Both the position numbers and the translations under genes were made by a program. This document shows positions 7,029 through 13,611 of a DNA stretch of 13,611 nt, piece by piece. Source of the DNA: RGIG4576 sp964536025 (GTDB lineage Bacteria > Bacteroidota > Bacteroidia > Bacteroidales > Muribaculaceae); assembly GCA_964536025.1 (NCBI GenBank), contig CAZHXA010000041.1:1-13611 (forward strand). Direction: 5' to 3'. How positions within the stretch are numbered: the first letter of the stretch is position 1; every line of letters starts with the position of its first letter. Below the pieces are notes generated by a model. That model did not search any database. It had not been told where the DNA came from and saw only the letters and a list, made by a program, of their open reading frames with translations.

Positions 7029-7370
7029 ATGACAATAGCATTTTATCTCATATTGATAATAGCAATAGTTGTTGTGGGGACAATTTTGCTTTGTTTTGTA
7101 ATAAATAAAGCCGGAAAAAATGGTTTCATGGAAGATTTTGCATTGAATTTGGAACAAAATGTAGATGAAGGTTATTTAGGAGTTCCCGATGAGCTTAAAG
7201 TGTATATAAATGCCGAGGGTGTGACCTTGACTGTGTTGCGTCCTGCCGGGAAGATAATGATAAACGGTAAAATTCTTGATGCTGTTTCTTATAATGATTT
7301 TATAGAAGAAGGGGAGAGCGTAAAAGTAGTGAAATGTGAGAATTCTCAATTATATGTTCTTAAAGCGTAA
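7029..7370 (+). CDS. Small NfeD-like membrane protein
   Basis: This 113-residue protein has one N-terminal membrane segment (about 4-24), a short linker, and a C-terminal domain of about 55 residues that resembles the OB-fold of NfeD proteins. The pattern is EGVTLTVLRPAGKIMINGK (63-81), then DAVSYNDFIEEGESVKVVK (84-102). NfeD proteins usually partner with SPFH/flotillin-like proteins in membrane organisation. No flotillin gene is adjacent here, and the multi-pass membrane or protease part of long NfeDs is absent. It has its own promoter. A weak ACAA-ACG-TTGT hairpin plus T-run at 7382-7398 may end the transcript. The role is inferred from family only. Confidence 0.8.
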   Translation: MTIAFYLILIIAIVVVGTILLCFVINKAGKNGFMEDFALNLEQNVDEGYLGVPDELKVYINAEGVTLTVLRPAGKIMINGKILDAVSYNDFIEEGESVKVVKCENSQLYVLKA

Positions 7371-7599
7371 TACATAAACACACAAACGTTGTTTTTTTCG
7401 GCAAAAATTAATCAAATTATATATTAATCGCTTAATACCAGGCGAAGCATATCTTTTTTTGTAATAAAGGTTCAATAATGGGATTTTAGGGGTTATATAT
7501 GTATATATGAGCAGTAAGTCGATTGAACATCTCATGTAATAAAGTGTTATTTAAGATATAAATACAATTTATTGATGTTTAATTAAATTTTATGATGAG
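7371..7599 (+). other. Intergenic leader region of the ompA-like gene
   Basis: This 229-base AT-rich gap has no credible open frame. Near its left end a weak hairpin with a T-run (7382-7398) may terminate the NfeD-like gene. Two inverted repeats are visible. GTTCAAT (7470-7476) pairs with ATTGAAC (7522-7528). CATCTCAT (7528-7535) pairs with ATGAGATG (7595-7602), which contains the ompA start codon. The best promoter candidate is TATCTTTT (7450-7457), one base off the -7 consensus, with no matching TTG upstream. If used, it gives a leader of about 140 bases. Confidence 0.35.
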
Positions 7600-8820
7600 A
7601 TGAAAACGAAACAACTTATTTTAGCTCTTAGTTTGGCGGCGTTGTTCCCTATAGCGGTAAATGCACAAACACAGAATCAAAATCCTGAAAATGTGGTGGT
7701 GGATGTTACTGAGTTGACCATCACCGAAGTAGAATGTAAAACGACATATACAACCAATTGGAATAATAATTGGTTTATGCAATTGGGTGCAGGAATCAAT
7801 ATGCCGTTTGTAGAAAATTATTTGCCTTATGGTGATGCAAAACGTCAAGTAACACTTGCTATGAATCTTGGAGTAGGGCGTTGGTTTTCACCTTATATGG
7901 GGTTACGGTTTTCAGTTTTAGGAGGCTCGTTACATTGGGAAAACGGCGATTTCAGTAAAGCAAAGTATGCAAATCTTAACCTTGATTTCATGTGGGACAT
8001 GATGAACTCTGTGGCAGGAGTAAATCCGAATAGGGTGTTCAGCATAAATCCTTTTATTGGTCTTGGCGGAACTTACACATGGGATATAAACAGTGTCGGA
8101 GCCAATATTATGTCAGGAGATAAAATAAGAGATAATTCGTGGACATTACCGGTCTCTGCCGGTATTCAATTCCGATTGCGAACAGGAAAATATGTGGATA
8201 TTTTTATGGAAGCAAGAGGACAATTTTATGCCGATAATTTCAATGGTACTGTTGGAGGAAAACCTATTGATGTGAATTTTACTGCAATAGGAGGTTTAAG
8301 TATCAATTTTGGAGGTGTTTCATTTACCGAATATAATCCATGTGCATATTTGAATTATATGCAAAATTTGAATGACCAAGTAAATGAATTAAGAGGCAAA
8401 TTAAATAAAACAAATAATGAACTTGCTACCGCTAAGGCTCAATTACCATGTCCAGAACCAGTTGTAGAGGTTCAAGAAGTAGAAGTAGCTGAGGTTGAAA
8501 TGCCACTTGCAACTGTACGTTTTACAATAAATTCGGCAAAAATTTCCAATGAACAAATGGTTAATATTTATAATTTGGCTCAATGGCTTGAAGCAACTCC
8601 CGGTTCAACGATTACAATATGCGGGTACGCCGATCATGACACAGGTTCGGCTGCATATAACATGAGTTTATCTGAACGTCGTGCAAAAGCTGTTTATGAT
8701 GTCCTTGTAAATAAATATGGAATAGATGGTGATAGGTTAACAATAAAGGCATTTGGAGGAGATACACAACCTTATGAAACCAATAATTGGAATAGAATAG
8801 TAATTTTCCAAAACAATTAA
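7600..8820 (+). CDS. OmpA-family outer-membrane protein
   Basis: This 406-residue protein starts with a signal peptide cut after about residue 22 (VNAQ). Residues about 55-245 form a beta-barrel with alternating hydrophobic strands rich in glycine and aromatic residues (for example MQLGAGINMPF and PFIGLGGTYTWDI). A short heptad-like linker (255-281) and a Glu/Val-rich stretch (285-301) lead to a C-terminal OmpA-like peptidoglycan-binding domain (about 303-404). In that domain, GYAD with Asp345 and LSERRA with Arg360/361 are the residues expected to grip diaminopimelate. The protein should anchor the outer membrane to peptidoglycan. The final NRIVIF replaces the more usual NRRVEI. It is probably monocistronic and ends at the shared terminator at 8863-8909. 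Confidence 0.92.
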   Translation: MKTKQLILALSLAALFPIAVNAQTQNQNPENVVVDVTELTITEVECKTTYTTNWNNNWFMQLGAGINMPFVENYLPYGDAKRQVTLAMNLGVGRWFSPYMGLRFSVLGGSLHWENGDFSKAKYANLNLDFMWDMMNSVAGVNPNRVFSINPFIGLGGTYTWDINSVGANIMSGDKIRDNSWTLPVSAGIQFRLRTGKYVDIFMEARGQFYADNFNGTVGGKPIDVNFTAIGGLSINFGGVSFTEYNPCAYLNYMQNLNDQVNELRGKLNKTNNELATAKAQLPCPEPVVEVQEVEVAEVEMPLATVRFTINSAKISNEQMVNIYNLAQWLEATPGSTITICGYADHDTGSAAYNMSLSERRAKAVYDVLVNKYGIDGDRLTIKAFGGDTQPYETNNWNRIVIFQNN

Positions 8821-8862
8821 TAAGAATATAATTCCTAATACTTTGAAAAACATTTAAAAAAC

Positions 8863-8909
8863 TCAGAGGGTGTCCTGAATTTATTAATCGGAACACCCTC
8901 TGAAATTTT
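8863..8909. terminator. Bidirectional terminator between ompA and the mmd operon
   Basis: TCAGAGGGTGT (8863-8873) and ACACCCTCTGA (8893-8903) form a perfect 11-bp stem around a 19-base loop. The plus strand continues AATTTTC. The minus strand continues GTTTTTT, so it is a stronger terminator for the mmd operon than for the ompA-like gene. The two transcription units converge here. Confidence 0.88.
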
Positions 8910-8955
8910 CTATATAACTCTTGTTGTTTTTTTGTAACAAGAGGTCCTTAATTTA

Positions 8956-10110
8956 TCAACCTAAGAAACCAAGTAAAACACCGGCAGCTACAGCTGAACC
9001 AATTACTCCGGCAACGTTAGGACCCATAGCATGCATCAAAAGATAATTTGACGGGTCATATTTCAATCCTAAGTCATTGGAAATACGAGCAGCCATAGGT
9101 ACGGCAGAAACACCTGCATTTCCTATAAGAGGATTGATTTTCTTTCCTTCAGGTAAGAACAAATTGAAGAATTTTACAAATAGTACACCAGATGAAGATG
9201 CGATGATAAACGCCATTGCACCAAGAGCAAAAATCTTAATTGTATCAATAGTAAGGAATTCAGATGCTTGAGTAGATGCACCCACAGTCAATCCAAGAAG
9301 CATTGTTACAATATCGGTAAGAGCATTGCTTGCTGTTTTAGCAAGACGTGTGGTTACTCCACTTTCGCGAAGCAAGTTACCGAAGAATAACATACCTAAT
9401 AATGGAATTGCCGAAGGAACGAAGAAACAAGTCAAAATAAGACCGAAGATAGGGAAAATAATCTTTTCGTTTTGAGAAACGGTACGAGCCGGTTTCATTT
9501 TGATAAGACGTTCCTTTTTGGTGGTAAAGAATCGCATGATAGGAGGTTGGATAAGAGGAACCAATGCCATATAAGAGTAAGCCGATACAGCGATAGCTCC
9601 CATCATGTTGGGTGCAAGTTTTGATGATAGGAATATTGCTGTTGGACCGTCGGCACCACCTATTATAGCGATACCGGCTGCTTGGTCGGGAGCAAAACCT
9701 AAGAACAAAGCAACAATGTAAGCTCCGAAGATACCGAATTGAGCAGCAGCTCCCACCAACATTAACTTAGGATTGGCAAGTAAAGCCGAGAAGTCGGTCA
9801 TTGCACCAATACCCAAGAATATAAGTGGCGGATACCATCCAGAAGCCACACCTCCATAAAGAATGTTCAATACAGACCCTTCTTCATAAATTCCAATTTC
9901 ATTACCAAGTTGGAAAGGAATGTTTCCAACCAAAATACCAAACCCTATAGGTACAAGTAGCATTGGTTCAAAATTCTTCTTGATTGCAAGATAGATAAAG
10001 AACAAACCTACCAATAGCATGATAAGGTGAGGAATTGTTACATTATAGAATCCGGTGAATTCCCAGAATGTTTGTAGATTTTCACCGAAAAATGATACTA
10101 ATTCATTCAT
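8956..10110 (-). CDS. mmdB: Na+-translocating decarboxylase beta subunit (MmdB/OadB)
   Basis: This 384-residue inner-membrane subunit decarboxylates carboxybiotin and couples it to Na+ export. Motifs are strong: the GIGAMTDFSALLANP region (101-115), GGADGPTAIF (151-160) with the essential-type Asp154, AYSYM (177-181) with Tyr180, and NPLIGNAGVSAVPMAARIS (326-344). The positions N326, G330, S335 and R342 line up by motif with residues known to matter in Klebsiella OadB (from memory). AMGPNVAGVIGSAVAAG (361-377) closes the family pattern. It is the last gene of the operon, 8 bases after the biotin carrier, and is followed by a strong terminator. OadB, MmdB and GcdB look alike; the neighbours make methylmalonyl-CoA the likely substrate. 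Confidence 0.95.
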   Translation of the reverse strand: MNELVSFFGENLQTFWEFTGFYNVTIPHLIMLLVGLFFIYLAIKKNFEPMLLVPIGFGILVGNIPFQLGNEIGIYEEGSVLNILYGGVASGWYPPLIFLGIGAMTDFSALLANPKLMLVGAAAQFGIFGAYIVALFLGFAPDQAAGIAIIGGADGPTAIFLSSKLAPNMMGAIAVSAYSYMALVPLIQPPIMRFFTTKKERLIKMKPARTVSQNEKIIFPIFGLILTCFFVPSAIPLLGMLFFGNLLRESGVTTRLAKTASNALTDIVTMLLGLTVGASTQASEFLTIDTIKIFALGAMAFIIASSSGVLFVKFFNLFLPEGKKINPLIGNAGVSAVPMAARISNDLGLKYDPSNYLLMHAMGPNVAGVIGSAVAAGVLLGFLG

Positions 10111-10118
10111 AATAATGT

Positions 10119-10553
10119 TTATTCAATTACTAAGATGTCGGTACCTTCAAGAACCGAATCACCTTTATTTACATTGATTGCTTTAACAACACCTGCTTTA
10201 CCTGCATTGATGTTGTTTTCCATCTTCATTGCTTCAAGAATGGCAACTACAGTATCGGCTGCAACTGTATCGCCTACATTAACTTTAATCTCTACGATAA
10301 CACCTGGTAGTGGTGATTTGATTGCCGATTGGTTGCCTGATGCTACCGGCTTGCTGATTACCTTAGCACCGGTTTCGGTGCGAGGAGCAGCCGCAGGTTT
10401 AACAGATTTTACTGTTACAGGAGCTGTTTTAGTTTCTTGTATTTCTACTTTGAAAGGAACTCCGTTCACTTCAACTTGAGCAATGTTATCTTCAATATCA
10501 CCAATTGAAACTTTGTAATCGTTTCCGTTGATTTTATACTTATAATCTTTCAT
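10119..10553 (-). CDS. mmdC: Biotin carboxyl carrier subunit of methylmalonyl-CoA decarboxylase
   Basis: This 144-residue carrier protein has an N-terminal part (1-40) rich in charged residues. An Ala/Pro/Lys-rich flexible linker (about 42-76) follows, then a biotinyl domain (about 78-144). The biotinylation motif EAMKM places biotin on Lys110, and the PLPGVIVEIKVNVGD stretch at 81-95 is typical of the domain. In the complex it carries CO2 from MmdA in the cytoplasm to the MmdB membrane channel. It lies between the OadG-like gene (24-base gap) and mmdB (8-base gap). The start is the first ATG of the frame, preceded only by an AT-rich sequence without Shine-Dalgarno, as is usual in this phylum. 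Confidence 0.95.
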   Translation of the reverse strand: MKDYKYKINGNDYKVSIGDIEDNIAQVEVNGVPFKVEIQETKTAPVTVKSVKPAAAPRTETGAKVISKPVASGNQSAIKSPLPGVIVEIKVNVGDTVAADTVVAILEAMKMENNINAGKAGVVKAINVNKGDSVLEGTDILVIE

Positions 10554-10577
10554 TTATTAAATGCTTTTTGAATGGGT

Positions 10578-11534
10578 TTAATGTTTGTTAGGCGTTTCAC
10601 GCAATGTGTAAATCTTAGAACTCCAAGGAGAATAAGCACGTTTCACTTTGTTAATGGTAAGAACCGTGTCTTCGTAGTCGTGGGCGTTAAGATGTTGATA
10701 TAAAGCCATTGAAATAGCTGCAATAGCTTCGCTACTATCGTTTTCAATTTCGGTATGGTCAATATCAGTCTTTTGAGCGACAGCTTTGTTTTTGCGTGCG
10801 ATATTTGCATTGATTTTACCAAAAATGTAAAAACAAACGCTAAGCATAATAAGAGCAGAGAAAACGATAGCCATTGCCATAATAGTAAGCATTACACCAG
10901 AACTATCAAGTTTTTGGAACTTTTCGATTTTGTCGTTAAGTTCGATAACTTGATTGTTTACGCCCGGTGTAATAGCATGGTCTTTATCGGAACCATTGCG
11001 GAACTCCCATTGAGAAGCATCGAATTCGTTGCTTGTGATTTTATGCCAATCTTCGATTTCAATAGTTCTTGCGTAAGAATGGTCAGCCGGAAGATTTGCC
11101 GGAACTACAACTTCATCAAGTTTAGTGATACCATCGGCATCATATAAAGCGATGTAGTTATCTTGTCCGGGTTTAAGTTCAAAACTGACGTGGAATGTAC
11201 CTTTCCAAGGGTCTCCGTCGGCAAAGAATACAGCTTGTTGAAGATGAGGAATCTTTGTGTTCTTGTCGTTTTGCGGAATAGTGTACATTTTAGTTTTGTC
11301 AGGATTTTGACCTTCCGGTACACGCTCATTAGTGATGAATACACTTGAAATTTGCATGGATTTGCGAGTTGTGTTGTAAAGCTCAATCCAAGCTTGGCGA
11401 TTTCCGTATTCATCGGTTATGTTGCTTATGTTTTCAATCATTACTTCTGTAATGCGTAACCCTTTGTGTTGAGCAATAGCAGAGAATGATAAAGTGAAAA
11501 CAAAAAGTAATAAAACTAATCCTTTCTTGTTCAT
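10578..11534 (-). CDS. OadG-like subunit with N-terminal lamin-tail-like domain
   Basis: This 318-residue protein is probably the gamma/delta subunit of the decarboxylase. It has a signal peptide (about 1-21, ending IAQ). Residues about 26-193 resemble a lamin tail domain: LRITEVMIENIS, AWIELYNTT at 48-56, VFFADG at 102-107, and a WEFRNGSDKDHAITPG ending at 176-191. A single membrane helix follows (about 213-239), then a cytoplasmic tail ending in SMALYQHLNAHDYEDTVLTI and YSPWSSKIYTLR, like the OadG tails I know from Bacteroidales. Canonical OadG is about 80-120 residues and lacks the extracytoplasmic domain. Its place between mmdA (11-base gap) and mmdC supports membership of the complex. 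The function of the extra domain is unknown. Confidence 0.8.
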   Translation of the reverse strand: MNKKGLVLLLFVFTLSFSAIAQHKGLRITEVMIENISNITDEYGNRQAWIELYNTTRKSMQISSVFITNERVPEGQNPDKTKMYTIPQNDKNTKIPHLQQAVFFADGDPWKGTFHVSFELKPGQDNYIALYDADGITKLDEVVVPANLPADHSYARTIEIEDWHKITSNEFDASQWEFRNGSDKDHAITPGVNNQVIELNDKIEKFQKLDSSGVMLTIMAMAIVFSALIMLSVCFYIFGKINANIARKNKAVAQKTDIDHTEIENDSSEAIAAISMALYQHLNAHDYEDTVLTINKVKRAYSPWSSKIYTLRETPNKH

Positions 11535-11545
11535 TTTTTCTGGAA

Positions 11546-13159
11546 TTACAAAGGAATGTTACCGTGTTTCTTAGCAGGGTTGACAACCTTCTTGGTTTGT
11601 AATTGTTGAAGAGCACGAATAATGCGGAAACGGGTATTTCTCGGTTCAATAACGTCATCGATGTAACCATAACGAGCCGCATTGTAAGGATTACAGAACA
11701 ATTTGTTATATTCGTCTTCTTTTTCTTTGATATATTTCTTGAAGTCGTCCATGATTTGAGATGCTTTAGCATCATCTCCGGCTTCCTTAGCTGCTTTAGC
11801 AGCAGTTTTAGCTTCTTTGGCTTCTTTAGCGTAAAGAACTTCAGCTGCACCCGAAGCACCCATAACTGCGATTTCGGCAGTAGGCCATGCATAGTTCATA
11901 TCGCCACGAAGTTGCTTACAACTCATCACGATGTGACTACCTCCGTAGCTCTTGCGTAGAGTTACAGTAACCTTAGGTACAGTAGCTTCACCATAAGCGT
12001 AAAGTAATTTTGCACCGTGAAGAATAACTGCATTGTATTCTTGACCTGTACCCGGAAGGAATCCAGGAACGTCAACAAGAGTTACCAATGGAATGTTGAA
12101 TGCATCGCAGAATCGAACGAAACGAGCTGCTTTGCGAGAAGCATTGCAGTCCAATACACCGGCAAGATATTTAGGTTGGTTAGCAACGATACCTACCGAT
12201 TGTCCGTTAAAGCGAGCGAAACCTACGATGATATTGCGAGCATAGTTAGCCGATACTTCAAGGAATTCACCGTTGTCGACGATAGCACCTATTACTTCAT
12301 ACATATCGTAAGCTTGGTTAGCCGATTCAGGAATGATTTCGTTTAGGCTGTCTTCAAGACGATCAATTGGGTCGGTACATTCTACAAGAGGAGCTTCTTC
12401 TAAGTTGTTTTGAGGAATATAGCTCATCAATTTACGAATGATGCGTATAGCTTCTTCTCCATCTTCGGCAGCAAAGTGAGCCACACCCGATTTTGTAGCG
12501 TGTACATCAGCACCACCAAGAGCTTCTTGTGTTACATCTTCTCCGGTTACAGTCTTTACGACTTTAGGACCAGTTAAGAACATATAAGAAATACCCTTAG
12601 CCATGATAGTGAAGTCGGTTAGGGCAGGAGAGTAAACAGCACCACCTGCACAAGGGCCTAAGATGGCTGAAATTTGAGGGATAACGCCTGAAGCCATGAT
12701 GTTACGTTGGAAAATTTCAGCATAACCTGCAAGAGCGTTGATGCCTTCTTGAATACGAGCACCACCTGAGTCGTTAAGACCGATAACAGGAGCACCGTTC
12801 TTCATTGCCATATCCATGATTTTACAGATCTTAAGAGCAAGAGTTTCAGATAAAGCTCCTCCAAATACTGTAAAATCTTGTGCAAATACATAAACAAGGC
12901 GACCGTCGATTGTTCCATAACCAGTTACAACGCCATCGCCAAGGTAAGATTTCTTTTCTAGACCGAAGTTTGTACATCTGTGACGAACAAACATATCAAG
13001 TTCTTCAAAACTGCCTTCATCAAGAAGTTGAGCGATTCTTTCACGAGCAGTATATTTACCTCTCTCATGTTGCTTTTGAATAGCTTTTTCGCCACCACCA
13101 ATGCGTGCTTCTTCGCGCAACGCTATTAGTTCTTTTACTTTTTCAAGTTGGTTTGCCAT
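11546..13159 (-). CDS. mmdA: Methylmalonyl-CoA decarboxylase carboxyltransferase subunit
   Basis: This 537-residue soluble subunit moves the carboxyl group of (S)-methylmalonyl-CoA to biotin on MmdC, giving propionyl-CoA. Two crotonase-fold carboxyltransferase domains are present. The N-terminal one includes SGGARIQEG (131-139) and GPCAGGAVYSPALTDF (168-183). The C-terminal one includes DVPGFLPGTGQE (363-374) and GASGAAEVLY (434-443). Residues about 444-468 are an Ala/Lys-rich, probably helical insertion, so it is longer than the roughly 510-520 residues common in the family. The end HGNIPL is typical. The same fold serves propionyl-CoA carboxylase beta; no biotin carboxylase gene is nearby and a Na+ pump subunit is, so decarboxylase is preferred. 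It lies 17 bases after mce. Confidence 0.93.
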   Translation of the reverse strand: MANQLEKVKELIALREEARIGGGEKAIQKQHERGKYTARERIAQLLDEGSFEELDMFVRHRCTNFGLEKKSYLGDGVVTGYGTIDGRLVYVFAQDFTVFGGALSETLALKICKIMDMAMKNGAPVIGLNDSGGARIQEGINALAGYAEIFQRNIMASGVIPQISAILGPCAGGAVYSPALTDFTIMAKGISYMFLTGPKVVKTVTGEDVTQEALGGADVHATKSGVAHFAAEDGEEAIRIIRKLMSYIPQNNLEEAPLVECTDPIDRLEDSLNEIIPESANQAYDMYEVIGAIVDNGEFLEVSANYARNIIVGFARFNGQSVGIVANQPKYLAGVLDCNASRKAARFVRFCDAFNIPLVTLVDVPGFLPGTGQEYNAVILHGAKLLYAYGEATVPKVTVTLRKSYGGSHIVMSCKQLRGDMNYAWPTAEIAVMGASGAAEVLYAKEAKEAKTAAKAAKEAGDDAKASQIMDDFKKYIKEKEDEYNKLFCNPYNAARYGYIDDVIEPRNTRFRIIRALQQLQTKKVVNPAKKHGNIPL

Positions 13160-13176
13160 TTCTTAAATGATAAAAA

Positions 13177-13596
13177 TTATTTATTTGGATCTTCACAAAG
13201 TTCAACTAATGTACCGCAAGTTGACTTCGGATGTAAAAAAGCGATATTAAGACCTTCAGCACCTTTGCGAGGAGCTTTGTCGATTAATGCACAACCCTTA
13301 GCTTCAGCTTCAGCCAATGCATTGGCAACTCCGTCTTCTACAGCAAATGCAATGTGTTGAATACCTCCACGACCACCGTTCTTTTCGATGAATTTTGCAA
13401 TGGCACTTTCGGGTGCGGTAGCTTCAAGCAATTCAATTTTTGTTTGACCGATTTTGAAAAAAGCGGTTTTCACTTTTTGGTCGGCAACTTCTTCGATTGC
13501 GAAACATTTTGTTCCAAGAATGTTTTCATAGAATGGAATAGCTTGTTCAAGGCTTGTTACAGCTATGCCTACATGTTCAATATGAGAAATGTTCAT
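13177..13596 (-). CDS. mce: Methylmalonyl-CoA epimerase
   Basis: This 139-residue cytoplasmic enzyme of the vicinal oxygen chelate (glyoxalase) fold interconverts (R)- and (S)-methylmalonyl-CoA. It thereby links B12-dependent methylmalonyl-CoA mutase to the decarboxylase encoded next. The fold's repeated beta-alpha-beta units are visible (IEHVGIAVTSLEQAIPFY and IQHIAFAVEDG). Expected metal ligands are His8, His81 and Glu132 (LVELCE); Glu55 or Glu58 in KIELLEA is the probable partner. Length and N-terminus match the family. It is the first gene of the operon, and only 15 bases upstream are in the window, so the promoter lies outside unless further genes precede it. Confidence 0.95.
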   Translation of the reverse strand: MNISHIEHVGIAVTSLEQAIPFYENILGTKCFAIEEVADQKVKTAFFKIGQTKIELLEATAPESAIAKFIEKNGGRGGIQHIAFAVEDGVANALAEAEAKGCALIDKAPRKGAEGLNIAFLHPKSTCGTLVELCEDPNK

Positions 13597-13611
13597 AATA
13601 AATTATAATAT

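Noticed and set aside
11434..11892. Open frame of 152 codons in another minus-strand frame
   Set aside because: It overlaps mmdA and the OadG-like gene, whose frames are strongly supported by conserved motifs; this is a shadow frame.
11546..13159. Reading mmdA as propionyl-CoA carboxylase beta
   Set aside because: No biotin carboxylase gene is nearby, while a Na+-pump beta subunit, biotin carrier and OadG-like gene follow in the same operon.
1..13611. Mobile elements, CRISPR arrays, tRNA or rRNA genes, defence systems
   Set aside because: None seen on either strand by eye: no regularly spaced repeats, transposase-like frames, or tRNA/rRNA signatures.

Overview
The window comes from a low-GC member of the Bacteroidota, most likely order Bacteroidales. 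Four things point there. Several genes have the Bacteroidota-type -7 promoter box TAnnTTTG upstream, and starts lack clear Shine-Dalgarno sequences. The ECF sigma factor, OmpA-family porin and Crp-type regulator look like Bacteroidales proteins. The right-hand third is the methylmalonyl-CoA decarboxylase/epimerase operon that propionate-forming Bacteroidales use. I cannot name the genus.

Layout, left to right. (1) 1-440: the RNase P RNA gene (rnpB) with its promoter box and a terminator that can work in both directions. It converges with an NhaC-family Na+/H+ antiporter on the minus strand (494-1789). (2) 1790-2128: a divergent intergenic region holding the antiporter promoter and an uncharacterised hairpin-rich stretch. 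(3) 2129-6289, plus strand: a YugP-type membrane zinc peptidase, histidyl-tRNA synthetase with a clean terminator, a BASS-like (bile acid:sodium symporter fold) transporter, a Crp/Fnr-type regulator and a small TSCPD-domain protein. (4) 6338-7370: an ECF sigma factor (minus) divergent from a small NfeD-like membrane protein (plus). (5) 7600-8820: an OmpA-family outer-membrane protein with a long AT-rich leader. (6) 8863-8909: a bidirectional terminator. (7) 8956-13596, minus strand: a tight five-gene operon, transcribed mce, mmdA, an OadG-like subunit with an N-terminal lamin-tail-like domain, mmdC (biotin carrier), mmdB (Na+-pumping subunit).

The operon is the clearest functional unit. The epimerase makes the (S)-methylmalonyl-CoA that the decarboxylase uses. 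MmdA moves CO2 onto the biotin of MmdC, and MmdB releases it while exporting Na+. Together they form the late steps of succinate-to-propionate fermentation and conserve energy as a sodium gradient. The NhaC antiporter and BASS-like carrier in the same window could use that gradient, but this is inference only. No biotin carboxylase is present, which fits a decarboxylase rather than an acyl-CoA carboxylase.

Most of the window is conserved housekeeping DNA. I saw no mobile element, CRISPR array, tRNA, rRNA or defence system. The best leads for something undescribed are the lamin-tail/OadG fusion, the hairpin-rich stretch near 1929-2014, and an inverted repeat in the ompA leader that covers the start codon.
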